Positions 1 through 9,221 of a stretch of 64,000 bases of DNA are shown here, piece after piece. The stretch comes from JAEUKH01 sp964447205. Its GTDB lineage: Bacteria; Myxococcota_A; Polyangia; Polyangiales; Ga0077539. The notes below the pieces were generated by a model that saw only the letters and a program-made list of their open reading frames with translations, was not told the DNA's origin and made no database searches. The stretch spans positions 124,001 to 188,000 of the forward strand of contig CAYUSB010000008.1 of the NCBI GenBank assembly GCA_964447205.1, in the 5' to 3' direction. Each line of letters begins with the position of its first letter. Position 1 is the first letter of the stretch. The position numbers were made by a program, and so were the translations under genes.

Positions 1-1835
1 AGGTCGGCCTGACCGAGCTCGTTCTTGATGCGGGCGATGAGCTCGAGGCCGGTCATGTCGGGCAGGCCCAGGTCGAGGACCATGCAGTCGCAGCGGGTGT
101 CGCGCAGGACATCGAGGGCCTCCTGGCCCGAGCCCGCGGCGTGGATGGTCACGTCGCTGTCGGCCAGGAGCTCGATGACGGTGGCCCGCTGGACCGCGTC
201 GTCCTCGACCACCAGGAGGTTGCGCAGGGGCCGCTCCAGGAAGGCGCTCATCCGGGAGAAGGCCTGGGTGAGCGACTCGCGGTCGACGGGCTTCTCCAGC
301 TAGCCGAGGGCCCCCTGGGTGAGGGCCCGGTGTCGGCCGTCGGCCACGGAGATGACATGCACGGGGATGTGGTTCGTATCCGGGTCGTGCTTGAGCCGGT
401 CGAGCACGGTCCACCCGTCGCTGTCGGGGAGGTTGATGTCGAGGGTGATGGCTGAGGGCTGGTACTGCCGGGCCAGGGCCACCGCGGCCCCGCCCTCGAC
501 CGTGACGATGGCCTTGTAGCCGCAGTCGTGGGCGAGGTCGAAGAGGATCCGGGCGAAGGGCACGTCGTCCTCGACGATGAGCACCAGGCGGTCGCCCGGC
601 TGGATGTGGCCCCGGTCGTCGCCGATCGGGTCGACCTCCATGAAGGTCGTCACGTAGCCGACGGACTCCAGGGCGGGGTAGGGGCGCTGAGACGGCTTCG
701 GGTCGTCGAACCGACAGGGTGACCCCGCCCTGCTCGGTAAACTTGAAGGCGTTGGACAGGAGGTTCTTGAGGATCTGCTGGAGGCGCTTGGAGTCGGCCT
801 GCATCGAGCCCGGCAGGTCGCGGTCGAGCTCGATGGCGAACTGCAGGTTGCGGGCCTGGGCCACGTGGCGGAAGGTCCGCAGGAGGTCGGTCTGGAGGGT
901 GGCGAAGGGCACCTCGACGATGTCGAGCACCATCGTGCCCGACTCGATCTTGGACAGGTCGAGGATGTCGTTGATGAGGGCCAGGAGGTCCGACCCCGAG
1001 GCGTGGATCGTACGAGAGAACTCGACCTGCTTGTCGCTGAGGTTCTTCTCGGGGTTCTCGGACAGGAGGCGGGAGAGGATGAGCAGGGAGTTGAGCGGGG
1101 TGCGCAGCTCGTGGCTCATGTTGGCGAGAAACTCAGACTTGTACTTGGAGGTCAGGGCGAGCTGCTCGGCCTTCTCCTCCAGGGCCTGCTTGGCCAGCTC
1201 GATCTGCCGCGACTTGCGCTCGACCTCGGCGTTCTGCTCGGACAAGAGGCTGGCCTTCTCCTGGAGCTCGTCGTTGGTGCGCTGGAGCTCGTCCTGCTGC
1301 CGACGGAGGAGTTCTTCCGAGGCCTTGAGGGACATGGCCTGCTGCTCCAGCCGACGGTTGGTCACCGTGAGCTCGTGGGCCAGGGCCTGCGACTGCTTGA
1401 GGAGTTCTTCCGTGCGCATCGTGGCGGCGATGGTGTTGAGCACGATCCCGATCGACTCCATGAGGCCGTGATGAAGATGATGGGGGTGGCCGCCGTGTGG
1501 GGCCGCTGGCGAATGAGCGAGGCCGTCTCGAAGCCGTCGAGCACCGGCATGCTCACGTCGAGCAGGATCACCGCGAATTCGCCGCGGAGAAGAAGCCGCA
1601 GGGCCTCGTCGCCCGAGGCCGCCGTGACGACCACCAGGTCGGGCTGCTCGAGCAGCGACGACAGGGCCAGGACCTTGGCTGGCGAGTCGTCTACGACCAG
1701 GATGTGCACGGATTCATTCGAGATGGGGGATCCTCGCGTCTGCCCCGTCGTGCCCGAAAGACGGAGAAGCGCCGAGCTGCGGTAGGTACCCTCGCCCGCG
1801 TCCTCGATGAGAATTCGGGCGTCCGGTCCGAGCAT
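1..1835 (-). pseudogene. Decayed hybrid sensor histidine kinase (receiver, GAF remnant, HisKA, receiver, receiver)
   Basis: Read on the minus strand, a receiver domain comes first (about 1709-1465, with LVVDDS and a LLDVSMP phosphoacceptor). At about 1464 the protein jumps frame, from FITA straight into LMESIGIVLNT, which looks like the end of a GAF domain. A coiled coil and a HisKA domain follow, with H-box NMSHELRTPLN near 1094-1126 and the N-box start NLLSNAFKFTE near 736-771. At about 690-710 the frame changes again and the ATPase G-boxes are missing. A second receiver begins near 610. TAG at 300-302 interrupts it just before the usual LEKP element, but the frame then runs on as a third receiver (LVVEDD, LDLGLPDMTG) to the window edge. 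Two internal deletions plus a nonsense codon fit a dead gene better than sequencing error. The start is uncertain; 1835 is the first in-frame ATG region. The missing pieces are inferred from the usual architecture of the family. Confidence 0.8.
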
Positions 1836-2105
1836 AGAGGGGTGCTCTCCGGGGTGCAACGGCGATGCGCACGTTGAGCGCGCCTGAAGTCGCCGTGTCA
1901 TCGACGAGCGTCTCCAACACGACGCCTCCGCGGTTCAGTCGGCGCCCCGTCGACTGTAAATGGGGGACAGAGGACAGGCTCCCTCCACGATCCACGCGGC
2001 GGACCCACCCTGTCAACCGATGGTCCTCCCGCCGCCTCCGGAGCCCATCCGCCTGTAGGCGGAGGCGGCGGTCGTGGTATTCCCCTCGACCGCGGAGGAA
2101 GACCC

Positions 2106-4091
2106 ATGGCGAGCCCCCAACCCGACAGCGACGACACGACCGGCATCGAGACCCCTGAGACGCCCTTCGAGCGCCGGGTGGGCCATCACCCCGGGCTCTT
2201 CGCCCTGTTCTTCGCCGAGATGTGGGAGCGCTTCTCCTACTACGGGATGCGGGCCCTCCTCGTCTTCTACATGACGAAGGACTTCCTCCGGTACAGCGAC
2301 AACAAGGCCTACGGGGTCTACGGGGCCTACACCGCCCTCGTGTACATGACCCCCTTCCTCGGGGGCCTCATCGCCGACCGCTACCTCGGCCAGCGCGCGG
2401 CCGTCGTCATCGGGGGCACCCTCATGGCCCTGGGTCACCTCACGATGACCCTCCGCAACAGCACGGCCTTCTTCCTCGCCCTGGCCCTCCTCATCCTCGG
2501 CAACGGCTTCTTCAAGCCCAACATCGGCACCATCGTAGGCCAGCTCTACAGCGCCGCCCGGCTCAAGCCCAAACGCGACGGGGCCTTCACGATCTTCTAC
2601 ATGGGGGTCAACCTCGGGGCCGCCATGGCCCCCCTCCTGTGCGGCTACATCGGCGAGACCTACGGGTGGCACTACGGCTTCGGCCTGGCCACCCTCGGGA
2701 TGATGATCGGCCTCGCGATCTTCGTGGCCCCCACGGTGGTCACCCAGGGGCTCATCGGGGCCGGGGCCCTGGCCTCCGCGGGGGGCCTCCTCTTCGCGGG
2801 GATGCGCCAGACCCGGTGGGTCCTCGGGGGCAACCTCTTCGTGGCCGTGGCCCTGGTGGTGGCCATGGGGTTCGCCCTGCGGGCCCTGGCCAACGGAGGC
2901 ATCCCCGCGGGGCTCGGGATGCCCCCCACGGGAGAGCCCGGGCTCAAGCCGGGGGGCAATGGGGGCAGCGTTCCGTACCGGGCCGTCCCGATGGCCATGA
3001 TGGCGTACCCGAAGTTCAGGCAGCACCTGGCGGCCGTGCTGGGCGGGGTGGTGGCCCTCGTGCCCGTGTTCGCGTGGCTGGTGTCGCACCGGACCGTGGC
3101 CGGCTACGTCCTGTACACCGTCGGGGCCGTGGCCCTCGGGTACGTGATCTTCGAGGCCGTACGGGTCACCCGCCGCGAGCGCGAGAGGCTCTTCGTCATC
3201 CTCATCATGGCCTTCTTCTCGATGCTCTTCTGGGCCTTCTTCGAGCAGGCCGGCAGCTCCATCAACAACTTCACCGACCGCAACGTCGACCGCGTGACCG
3301 AGGCCCGGGTCATCACCGAGGCCGACGTGGGCCAGGCCCTCACCATCCCCCTCACCCAGGAGCAGCTCGGGTTTCCGCAGGGCGGTCGGATGTTTACCCT
3401 CGACCAGCTCGACGCCGCCCGGGCCGCGGCCCAGGCCGCCCACCAGCCCGAAGTGCGGGCCACCTGGCAGATCACCCGCGAACACCTCGGGATGGGGGTC
3501 GGCGGGAGCGAGGTCCCGGCCTCGGTCTTCCAGGCCACCAACCCCATCTACATCCTCCTCTTCGGGCTGGTGTTTACGGCCCTGTGGGGCTTCCTCGCCA
3601 AGCGGGGCAGGGAGCCCTCGACCCCGACCAAGTTCGTGATGGGCCTCGTGCAGCTCGGGGCGGGCTTCGGGGCCCTGTGGTACGGGGCCCGCCACGCCGA
3701 CCCCCGGGGCATGGTGAGCATGGGCTGGCTCCTCCTGGGCTACCTCCTGCACACCACGGGCGAGCTGTGCCTGTCCCCCGTGGGCCTGTCGATGGTCAAC
3801 AAGCTCTCCCCCCGGCGCATGGTGGCCACCATGCTCGGGGCCTGGTACCTCGCCACGGCCTTCTCGCAGTTCCTCGCGGGGATCATCGCCCAACTCACGG
3901 GCGTCCACGAGGCCCCCGGGGGCGCGGCCCAGACCATCCCCGTCCCCCGAGAGACCCTCGGGGTGTATGCCGAGGTCTTCGGCAAGATCGCCCTGGCCTC
4001 CCTCGTGGCCGCCGCCCTCCTGGTGCTCCTCACCCCCTTCCTCAAGCGCTGGATGCACCAGGACGAGGCCCCCGTGCAGCCCGCGGGATAG
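2106..4091 (+). CDS. POT/PTR family proton-coupled peptide transporter
   Basis: Inner-membrane major-facilitator symporter predicted to import di- and tripeptides with protons. The POT signature ExxERFxYY is present at residues 38-46 (EMWERFSYYG) in the first helix, followed by YMTPFLGGLIADRYLG and FFKPNIGTIVGQLY, both typical of the family. At 661 residues it is longer than the usual 450-550. The extra length is mostly a hydrophilic insert after GSSINNFTDRN (roughly residues 385-470) between late helices, a type of insert seen in other long bacterial members. The start is fixed by GGAGG seven bases before ATG. It begins a plus-strand run with a YndJ-like protein and endonuclease V, three bases separating it from the next ATG. 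Peptide uptake suits a predatory or proteolytic lifestyle, but the substrate is inferred. Confidence 0.93.
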   Translation: MASPQPDSDDTTGIETPETPFERRVGHHPGLFALFFAEMWERFSYYGMRALLVFYMTKDFLRYSDNKAYGVYGAYTALVYMTPFLGGLIADRYLGQRAAVVIGGTLMALGHLTMTLRNSTAFFLALALLILGNGFFKPNIGTIVGQLYSAARLKPKRDGAFTIFYMGVNLGAAMAPLLCGYIGETYGWHYGFGLATLGMMIGLAIFVAPTVVTQGLIGAGALASAGGLLFAGMRQTRWVLGGNLFVAVALVVAMGFALRALANGGIPAGLGMPPTGEPGLKPGGNGGSVPYRAVPMAMMAYPKFRQHLAAVLGGVVALVPVFAWLVSHRTVAGYVLYTVGAVALGYVIFEAVRVTRRERERLFVILIMAFFSMLFWAFFEQAGSSINNFTDRNVDRVTEARVITEADVGQALTIPLTQEQLGFPQGGRMFTLDQLDAARAAAQAAHQPEVRATWQITREHLGMGVGGSEVPASVFQATNPIYILLFGLVFTALWGFLAKRGREPSTPTKFVMGLVQLGAGFGALWYGARHADPRGMVSMGWLLLGYLLHTTGELCLSPVGLSMVNKLSPRRMVATMLGAWYLATAFSQFLAGIIAQLTGVHEAPGGAAQTIPVPRETLGVYAEVFGKIALASLVAAALLVLLTPFLKRWMHQDEAPVQPAG

Positions 4092-4094
4092 ACG

Positions 4095-5822
4095 ATGCGC
4101 ACCGGGCAGTCGGGGATCGTGCTGGCCGTCGAAGGGGTGGTCCTGCTGGCCGCCGCAGGGGTGATCCCCCTCGGTCGAAGGCTCCTGGCCGAGCCCCACC
4201 GCGACGGCATCCCTGCGCCTCTGGAAGGACCCCTCCGGCTCTTGCTCGCCGTGGGCCCGGTGGCGGCCCTGGGAGGCCTCCTCCTGCCCCACGGACGCCT
4301 CGGCCTGGTCCTCGGGCTGCCGTGGGTTGTGGCGGCTCTCCTGGTGGCCCTCCAGGGCCTCTGTCGCCTGGCCGAACGACCCCGTCGGAGCCTCCCCGAC
4401 CTCGCGGCCGACCTCGCCCGGGTCTACCTCCCTGTCGGAGCCCTGTGGCTCGCGGCCTACCTGGGCGACCTCACCGTGATGGGCTTCGGGGGGCTCCAGA
4501 GCCTCCTCACGGCGGCTCATTTTCACTACGCGGGCTTCGGGGCCTGCGCCGTGGTGGCCCTCCTCGGGCGCTCCCTCGACGACGAGGGCGAGGCCGGGGT
4601 GGGCCGACCCTGGAGGGCCCTGTACACGGTCGGGGGGGCGGGGCTCCTGGCGGGGGTTCCCCTCCTGGCTGCGGGGATCGCGGTGTGGCGTCCTCTCGAA
4701 CACGTCGCGGCCTGGGACGTAGCCCTGGCCACCGCGGCCACGGGTCTGCTCCTCGTGCGGCGGGCCACCCGACCCGGGCCCCCTACGGCCCGGGGTCTCT
4801 TCGTGCTGTCGGGCCTCGCGACCCTCGTGTCGGCCACCCTGGCCCTGGAGTTTGCGGCCCACGGGTTTGCACGCCTGGGCGGAGCCTCCCTCGAACGGAT
4901 GGTGCGCTACCACGGCCTGGTCAACGCCCTGGGCTTCGTGGGATGCGCCCTGGTGGCCTTTGCGGTCGCCACCCCGCGCGGTCGGTCGGCCCCCCGGGGG
5001 GTGCCCCTGTCTCGGCTGTACGGGCGGCTGGGGGAGGCCGTGGGGCCGCGGTTTTTTCATCGGACGGGGGCCGTGGACAACGGGCGGGCCACGGGGTTGA
5101 TGGACTCCCTGGACGACTATGGCCGGGTGGGTCTCGACACGGCCGCGGTGAGCCCCGCGGTGCGGCATTTCTACGAGCACACCCGCGACTGGGAGCTGGT
5201 GGTGGTGCCCGCCTGGCAGCCCGGGTGGCGCCTCGCGGGTCGCGTCTGGAAGGCCCTCGCGGGGCGCCTCGGCCAGCTCAACCTCCCCTGGGACGCGGCG
5301 GCCCGAGCCCGGCCCGTGACCTCGCGGATCGTGGCCCTGCGCGGCGATCGGGACGGGCGCCCGACGCCCCGGGGGTGGGTCCGTACGTACCGGGGGACCG
5401 CCGGAGACGAGGGCGAGGCCCTCTACGTGGCCGCCTACAGCAGCCACCTCCGCGACGCCCTCCGTTACATGAACATCGCCTTCCCCCTGCCCGGCTGCAA
5501 CATGACGAGCGTCCTGCGGCTCGACCCGTATCCCCCGCGGGGCCTGGCCCTCTCCACCCGCCCCGTCGACTCCGCCCCGCACGACGGCGACCAGGGGGTC
5601 TACCTCGCCACGCCGCTCGGGGCCCTGCGCCTGCCCCTCGACGAGGTCATCGAGGTCTGGGACGCCGCCTCCGACCCCTCCTGGCCCGTGTCTCTGGGCG
5701 TCCCCGAGGGGGTCGAACGCGAGGCCGTCAAGGCCCTGGCCCGGCACGACATGTGGTGCTTCGGCCTGCGTTACCTCCGGCTCACGTACTACCTCACCCG
5801 TCGCCTCGAGGCGGCCCGATGA
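4095..5822 (+). CDS. YndJ-like multispanning membrane protein
   Basis: Protein of 575 residues. The N-terminal half (about residues 1-300) is a stack of hydrophobic helices and contains RYHGLVNALGFVGCALVAF, which resembles the conserved helix of the YndJ family (Bacillus YndJ, function unknown). The C-terminal part (about 340-575) is soluble-looking, with HFYEHTRDWELVVVPAW and RDALRYMNIAFPLPGCNMTS, and I do not recognise it as a separate known enzyme. The ATG lies three bases after the transporter stop and the end overlaps the endonuclease V start by ATGA, so the three genes are probably cotranscribed. There is no strong ribosome-binding site, consistent with coupling to upstream translation. 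Family assignment is by recognition of the pattern only; the biochemical role is unknown. Confidence 0.6.
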   Translation: MRTGQSGIVLAVEGVVLLAAAGVIPLGRRLLAEPHRDGIPAPLEGPLRLLLAVGPVAALGGLLLPHGRLGLVLGLPWVVAALLVALQGLCRLAERPRRSLPDLAADLARVYLPVGALWLAAYLGDLTVMGFGGLQSLLTAAHFHYAGFGACAVVALLGRSLDDEGEAGVGRPWRALYTVGGAGLLAGVPLLAAGIAVWRPLEHVAAWDVALATAATGLLLVRRATRPGPPTARGLFVLSGLATLVSATLALEFAAHGFARLGGASLERMVRYHGLVNALGFVGCALVAFAVATPRGRSAPRGVPLSRLYGRLGEAVGPRFFHRTGAVDNGRATGLMDSLDDYGRVGLDTAAVSPAVRHFYEHTRDWELVVVPAWQPGWRLAGRVWKALAGRLGQLNLPWDAAARARPVTSRIVALRGDRDGRPTPRGWVRTYRGTAGDEGEALYVAAYSSHLRDALRYMNIAFPLPGCNMTSVLRLDPYPPRGLALSTRPVDSAPHDGDQGVYLATPLGALRLPLDEVIEVWDAASDPSWPVSLGVPEGVEREAVKALARHDMWCFGLRYLRLTYYLTRRLEAAR

Positions 5823-6331
5823 CCCCCCTCCTCGGGGCGGCCCTCGACGTGGACTACCGCCCGGACGGAACGGCCCACGCGGCTTTGGTGGGTTTCTCCG
5901 ACTGGGGCGACGGGGCCCCGACCCTCACCCGCGTGTGTGTCCTGCCCGAGGCGGCCCCGTACGAGCCCGGGGCCTTCTACAAACGCGAGCTCCCGTGCCT
6001 CCTGGCGCTGCTGGGCGGCCTCGAGGCCCTGCCCGGGGTGGTGCTGGTGGACGGGTACGTGTGGCTCCGGGGCCCCGACGACCCGGGGCTCGGAGCCCAC
6101 CTGTGGCGGGCCCTGGGGGAGGGGTGCGCGGTGGTGGGGGTGGCCAAGACCCGGTTCGCCTCGGCAGGGTGCGCCCAGGAGGTCGTGCGCGGGGCGTCGG
6201 CCCAGCCCCTGTGGGTGACGGCCGCGGGGATGCCCCTCGACGAGGCCGCCGGGCGGGTCCGCAGGATGCACGGGCCCTACCGCCTGCCGACCCTCTTGCG
6301 GGCGGTGGACGGGTTGGCCCGGAGGGGCTGA
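5819..6331 (+). CDS. nfi: Short endonuclease V-like protein
   Basis: Endonuclease V cleaves DNA or RNA near deaminated adenine (inosine). The family metal-binding acidic residues can be placed: Asp10 in ALDVDY, Glu57 in YKRELPC (the RELP-type motif) and Asp78 in VLVDGY. GLGAHL, VGVAKTRF and the late motif YRLPTLL also match the family. At 170 residues it is shorter than the usual 200-225: the N-terminal helix that normally precedes the first catalytic Asp is missing, and no in-frame upstream start could restore it without entering the previous gene. The ATG overlaps the upstream TGA (ATGA), so translation is probably coupled. It ends next to a hairpin and faces a convergent lipoprotein gene. 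Confidence 0.8.
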   Translation: MTPLLGAALDVDYRPDGTAHAALVGFSDWGDGAPTLTRVCVLPEAAPYEPGAFYKRELPCLLALLGGLEALPGVVLVDGYVWLRGPDDPGLGAHLWRALGEGCAVVGVAKTRFASAGCAQEVVRGASAQPLWVTAAGMPLDEAAGRVRRMHGPYRLPTLLRAVDGLARRG

Positions 6332-6351
6332 GGGCGGGGAGGGAGGGACCC

Positions 6352-6372
6352 GGCGGAGGCGATGGCTCCGCC
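6352..6372. terminator. Hairpin between convergent genes
   Basis: A 7-bp perfect stem (GGCGGAG pairing with CTCCGCC) with a 7-base loop lies between the endonuclease V stop and the end of the convergent lipoprotein gene. There is no T-tract on either side, so it may act as a bidirectional pause or terminator in this GC-rich genome, or simply be a chance palindrome. Confidence 0.35.
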
Positions 6373-6391
6373 AGGCAGGAGGGGGGGTGGG

Positions 6392-8956
6392 TCAGGGACG
6401 GGTGACGGTCAGGGTGTAGGCGCCCGAGGCGGTGCCAAACCCGTCGACGTAGAGGGTGTGCAGGCCGGCCCCGGCGGGCAGGGTGGACATGAGCGACGAC
6501 TGGAGGCTGCACGCGTCGTCGTTGCAGGTGTTGGGGGTCGTGCGGCCGGGGCTGTACTGCGACAGGGAGGTGTCCCAGGTGGCCCCGTTGCAGGTGGCGG
6601 CGATGAAGGGCGAGGCCGGGAAGGCCCCGCAGGTGTACCAGTACCAGGTGTCTTCGCGGCTGCCGCCGTTGCACCCGAGGTTGACGCGGCCGGGGCCGGT
6701 GCCCGAGGTGTTGCCCATGCGGGGGGTGGTCCCCTGGGGGAGGAAGGCGAGGGCCCCGACCCCGACGGGGGCGTGCTGGAAGCGGAGGTTGGTGCCGCCT
6801 CCGCCGCCGCAGCCCGACACGACGAGGCGGTAGTTGCCCGGGTCGAGGCGCAGGAGGATCTGCGACTGGGTCCCGGTGTTGCAGCCCGCGAGGCCGTTGT
6901 CGTCGTTGCAGGCCACGCCTCCCGAGGGCAGACCCGCGTCGGTGATGTTGGCCCCCGCGGCGGTCTGCACGAAGAGGGAGGTGTCCCAGGTCGATCCCAG
7001 GGTGTCGGCGTAGATCAGCTCGGGCCCCGTCGAGGGCACCGTAAAGCTATAGAACACGTCGGGCCCCGTGGTGCACCCGCACGACCCGGCGGTGTGGTTG
7101 GTGGCCCCCATGGTGTTGACGGTGAAGGTCGACTGGGGGGCCGACATGTCGATGCTGATGGCGTCGTCGGGCTCGTCGTTGATGGGGGCCACGGCGCGGC
7201 AGACCCCGGCTACGCAGGCGCTCCCCACGGCGCAGGCGTTGCCGCAGGCCCCGCAGTGTTGGGCGTTGGTCTGGAGGTTGATGCACGCCGCGGTGCAGAG
7301 GGTCTCGCCGGTGGGGCAGGGCCCGAGGCGGAGGTTGAGGGTGTAGCTGCCCATGCTGGTCGTGCCGAAGCCGTCGACGTACAGGGCGTGCAGGCCCTGG
7401 GCGGCGGGCACGGTGCCCGAGAGGGTCGACTGGTTGCCGCAGGCGTCGTCATTGCAGAGGTTGGTGTACGGGACGCGGCTGGCGCTGCGCTCCTCGACGA
7501 TGGTGTCCCAGGTGGCCCCGTTGCAGGTGCTGGCCACGAAGGTGGTCTGCGCGAAGCCCGGGCAGGTGGTGAAGTAGTAGGCGTTTTCGGGGCCGGTCCC
7601 GCCGCCTCCGCAGGCCGTGGTGTGGCCGCTCGTGCCCATGGTGGTGCCCATGAAGCTCTGCGAGCCGACGGCCGTGTTGGTGATGCGGCTCACAGACCCG
7701 GCCCCGGCGGGGAGGTGCTGGAAGCGCAGGTTGAAGTCGCCGTTGTTGGTGCCAAACCCGCCGACGACGAGGAAGTAGGAGCCCGCGTCGAGGACGGCGG
7801 AGGTCTGCGACTGCAGGCCGCCGCAGGAGTCGTCGTTGCAGGTGCCGGCCAGGGTGCCCGTCCCGGTGGCGGGGGCGATGGCCAGGGTGGTGTCGTAGGT
7901 CGAGCCGAAGGTGTCGGCGTAGACGATCGAGCGGCGGGTGAGGGTGAAGCGGTAGTACACGTCGGGCCCAGCCCCGCACGCGGCCTGGTTGGTGGCCCCG
8001 GCCGTGGTGCCCGTGGTGGTCACCGACGGGGCCGCGATGTTGAGCGGGATCGCGCTCGTCGGCAGGTCATTGACCGGAACCTCCGACCGACACGTCCCGG
8101 CCACGCACACCTTGCCGTCGGTGCAGGCGATCCCGCAGGCCCCGCAGTGGGTGTTGTTGCTCTGGAGGTTGACGCAGGCCCCGGCGCAGACCGTCTGTCC
8201 GGCCGGGCAGGCGCACACCCCCATCGTGCACGACTGGCCCGTGGCGCAGGGGCGGTCGCACATCCCGCAGTGGGCGGTGCTGCTCTGGGGGTTGACGCAG
8301 AGCCCGCCGCAGAGGATCTCGCCCGTGACGCAGGTCGGACCGGTGTCGGGGGCCACATCGACGGGCTGCCCGGCGTCGACGGGAGCGATCACATCGACGG
8401 GGGTGACCACATCGACGGGCTGCCCCGCGTCGACGGGGGTGACCACGTCGGCGGGGGTGACCACGTCGGTGGGGGTGACCACATCGACGGGCTGCCCCGC
8501 GTCGGTGGGGGTGACCACGTCGGCGGGGGCGACCACGTCGGTGGGGGTGACCACGTCGGTGGGGGTGACGGCGTCGTCGGGGATGGCTCCGTCGGTGGGG
8601 GTGACGGCGTCGTCGGGGGTGACCACGTCGGCGGGGGTGACGGCATCGTCGGGGATGGCTCCGTCGGTGGGCATCCCGGCGTCCTTGTCGATGACCCCGG
8701 TGTCGATCTCCGGGCCGGTGTCCACGGGTCCTGCGTCGGGCCCGGCGTCTCGGCCGGCGTCTCGGCCGGCGTCTCGGCCGGCGTCCGGGCCCAGGTCGGT
8801 CGGTTTGGTCACGTCGTCGGTGCCCGTGTCGACCTTGGAACCCGCGTCCATGGCGGCGTCGGCTTGGACGTCGGCGTCGGGGGTGGTGCCCGAGTCCCCG
8901 CAGGCGGCGAGGAGCAAAACGGGCATCAACCACAGGGAATTTCTGTTCGCCTTCAA
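6392..8956 (-). CDS. Cysteine-rich repeat lipoprotein, paralogue A
   Basis: An 854-residue surface or periplasmic lipoprotein. I start it at TTG 8956 because GGAGG sits exactly seven bases upstream and the product then begins with a clean signal peptide and lipobox (LAAC, Cys19). Next comes a low-complexity Asp/Thr/Pro/Val linker (about residues 28-205), then cysteine modules of the pattern C-x-GQ-x-x-C-x-G-x-CVNLQ-x-x-x-x-HCGACG, typical of myxobacteria and sometimes misannotated as other proteins. Between and after the modules are repeated beta-rich domains with ATWDT, CNDDAC and GLHTLYVDGFG. No catalytic motif is seen; a binding or structural role on the cell surface is likely. It is paralogous to the gene at 9222-12539, with the same signal peptide, same TTG start and same spacing of the ribosome-binding site, so the pair arose by tandem duplication. 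Confidence 0.85.
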   Translation of the reverse strand: MKANRNSLWLMPVLLLAACGDSGTTPDADVQADAAMDAGSKVDTGTDDVTKPTDLGPDAGRDAGRDAGRDAGPDAGPVDTGPEIDTGVIDKDAGMPTDGAIPDDAVTPADVVTPDDAVTPTDGAIPDDAVTPTDVVTPTDVVAPADVVTPTDAGQPVDVVTPTDVVTPADVVTPVDAGQPVDVVTPVDVIAPVDAGQPVDVAPDTGPTCVTGEILCGGLCVNPQSSTAHCGMCDRPCATGQSCTMGVCACPAGQTVCAGACVNLQSNNTHCGACGIACTDGKVCVAGTCRSEVPVNDLPTSAIPLNIAAPSVTTTGTTAGATNQAACGAGPDVYYRFTLTRRSIVYADTFGSTYDTTLAIAPATGTGTLAGTCNDDSCGGLQSQTSAVLDAGSYFLVVGGFGTNNGDFNLRFQHLPAGAGSVSRITNTAVGSQSFMGTTMGTSGHTTACGGGGTGPENAYYFTTCPGFAQTTFVASTCNGATWDTIVEERSASRVPYTNLCNDDACGNQSTLSGTVPAAQGLHALYVDGFGTTSMGSYTLNLRLGPCPTGETLCTAACINLQTNAQHCGACGNACAVGSACVAGVCRAVAPINDEPDDAISIDMSAPQSTFTVNTMGATNHTAGSCGCTTGPDVFYSFTVPSTGPELIYADTLGSTWDTSLFVQTAAGANITDAGLPSGGVACNDDNGLAGCNTGTQSQILLRLDPGNYRLVVSGCGGGGGTNLRFQHAPVGVGALAFLPQGTTPRMGNTSGTGPGRVNLGCNGGSREDTWYWYTCGAFPASPFIAATCNGATWDTSLSQYSPGRTTPNTCNDDACSLQSSLMSTLPAGAGLHTLYVDGFGTASGAYTLTVTRP
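8347..8690. repeat. In-frame 9/18-bp tandem repeats (DVVTP-type linker)
   Basis: Irregular tandem copies of an 18-bp unit built from 9-bp halves (plus strand GTGACCACGTCGGNGGGG and variants) encode alternating DVVTPTD, DVVTPAD and DAGQPVD in the lipoprotein linker. Units are multiples of three, so copy-number change keeps the frame. This is a likely length-variable spacer between lipid anchor and cysteine modules. Confidence 0.85.
8744..8779. repeat. Three perfect 12-bp repeats
   Basis: GGCGTCTCGGCC occurs three times head to tail, encoding Arg-Asp-Ala-Gly units on the minus strand near the N-terminus of the cysteine-rich lipoprotein. A fourth unit is diverged. Confidence 0.85.
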
Positions 8957-8963
8957 GGGGTGT

Positions 8964-8968
8964 CCTCC
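8964..8968 (-). promoter_or_regulatory. Ribosome-binding site deciding a TTG start
   Basis: GGAGG on the minus strand is seven bases before TTG 8954-8956. It supports that TTG over the upstream ATG at 9073, which would add 39 non-signal-like residues before the lipoprotein signal peptide. Confidence 0.8.
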
Positions 8969-9221
8969 ATCGTAGAGGTCGCGGGGGCCTGGCCGGTGTG
9001 GGTACACGGGCGCGGCATCCCACGACAAGGTGCGCCCGAGAGTGCACCGCCGATGTGGAGGAAGGTCAACCACCGAAGTGGAAACTTCGACAGACCGACC
9101 CCCCAGAGACCCCGCGGCATCGCCGCCGCGAGGCGGGGCGGGGGCGTGGCCTCAGGGGAGGGGAGAGGTCAGGGGGACACCCGGAGGAGCGCCGGGCGCG
9201 GGGGACGCGGGGGGATTGGGG

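Noticed and set aside
1955..1982. GGGGGACAGAGGACAG-like motif resembling REP-transposase-associated sequence
   Set aside because: Only one short copy without a partner palindrome or transposase gene; not enough to call an element.
2013..5747. A 1244-codon open frame antisense to the peptide transporter and YndJ-like genes
   Set aside because: Its translation is low-complexity Gly/His/Glu/Pro text with no domain. It is the expected shadow of GC-rich coding DNA; the opposite strand has clear families and ribosome-binding sites.
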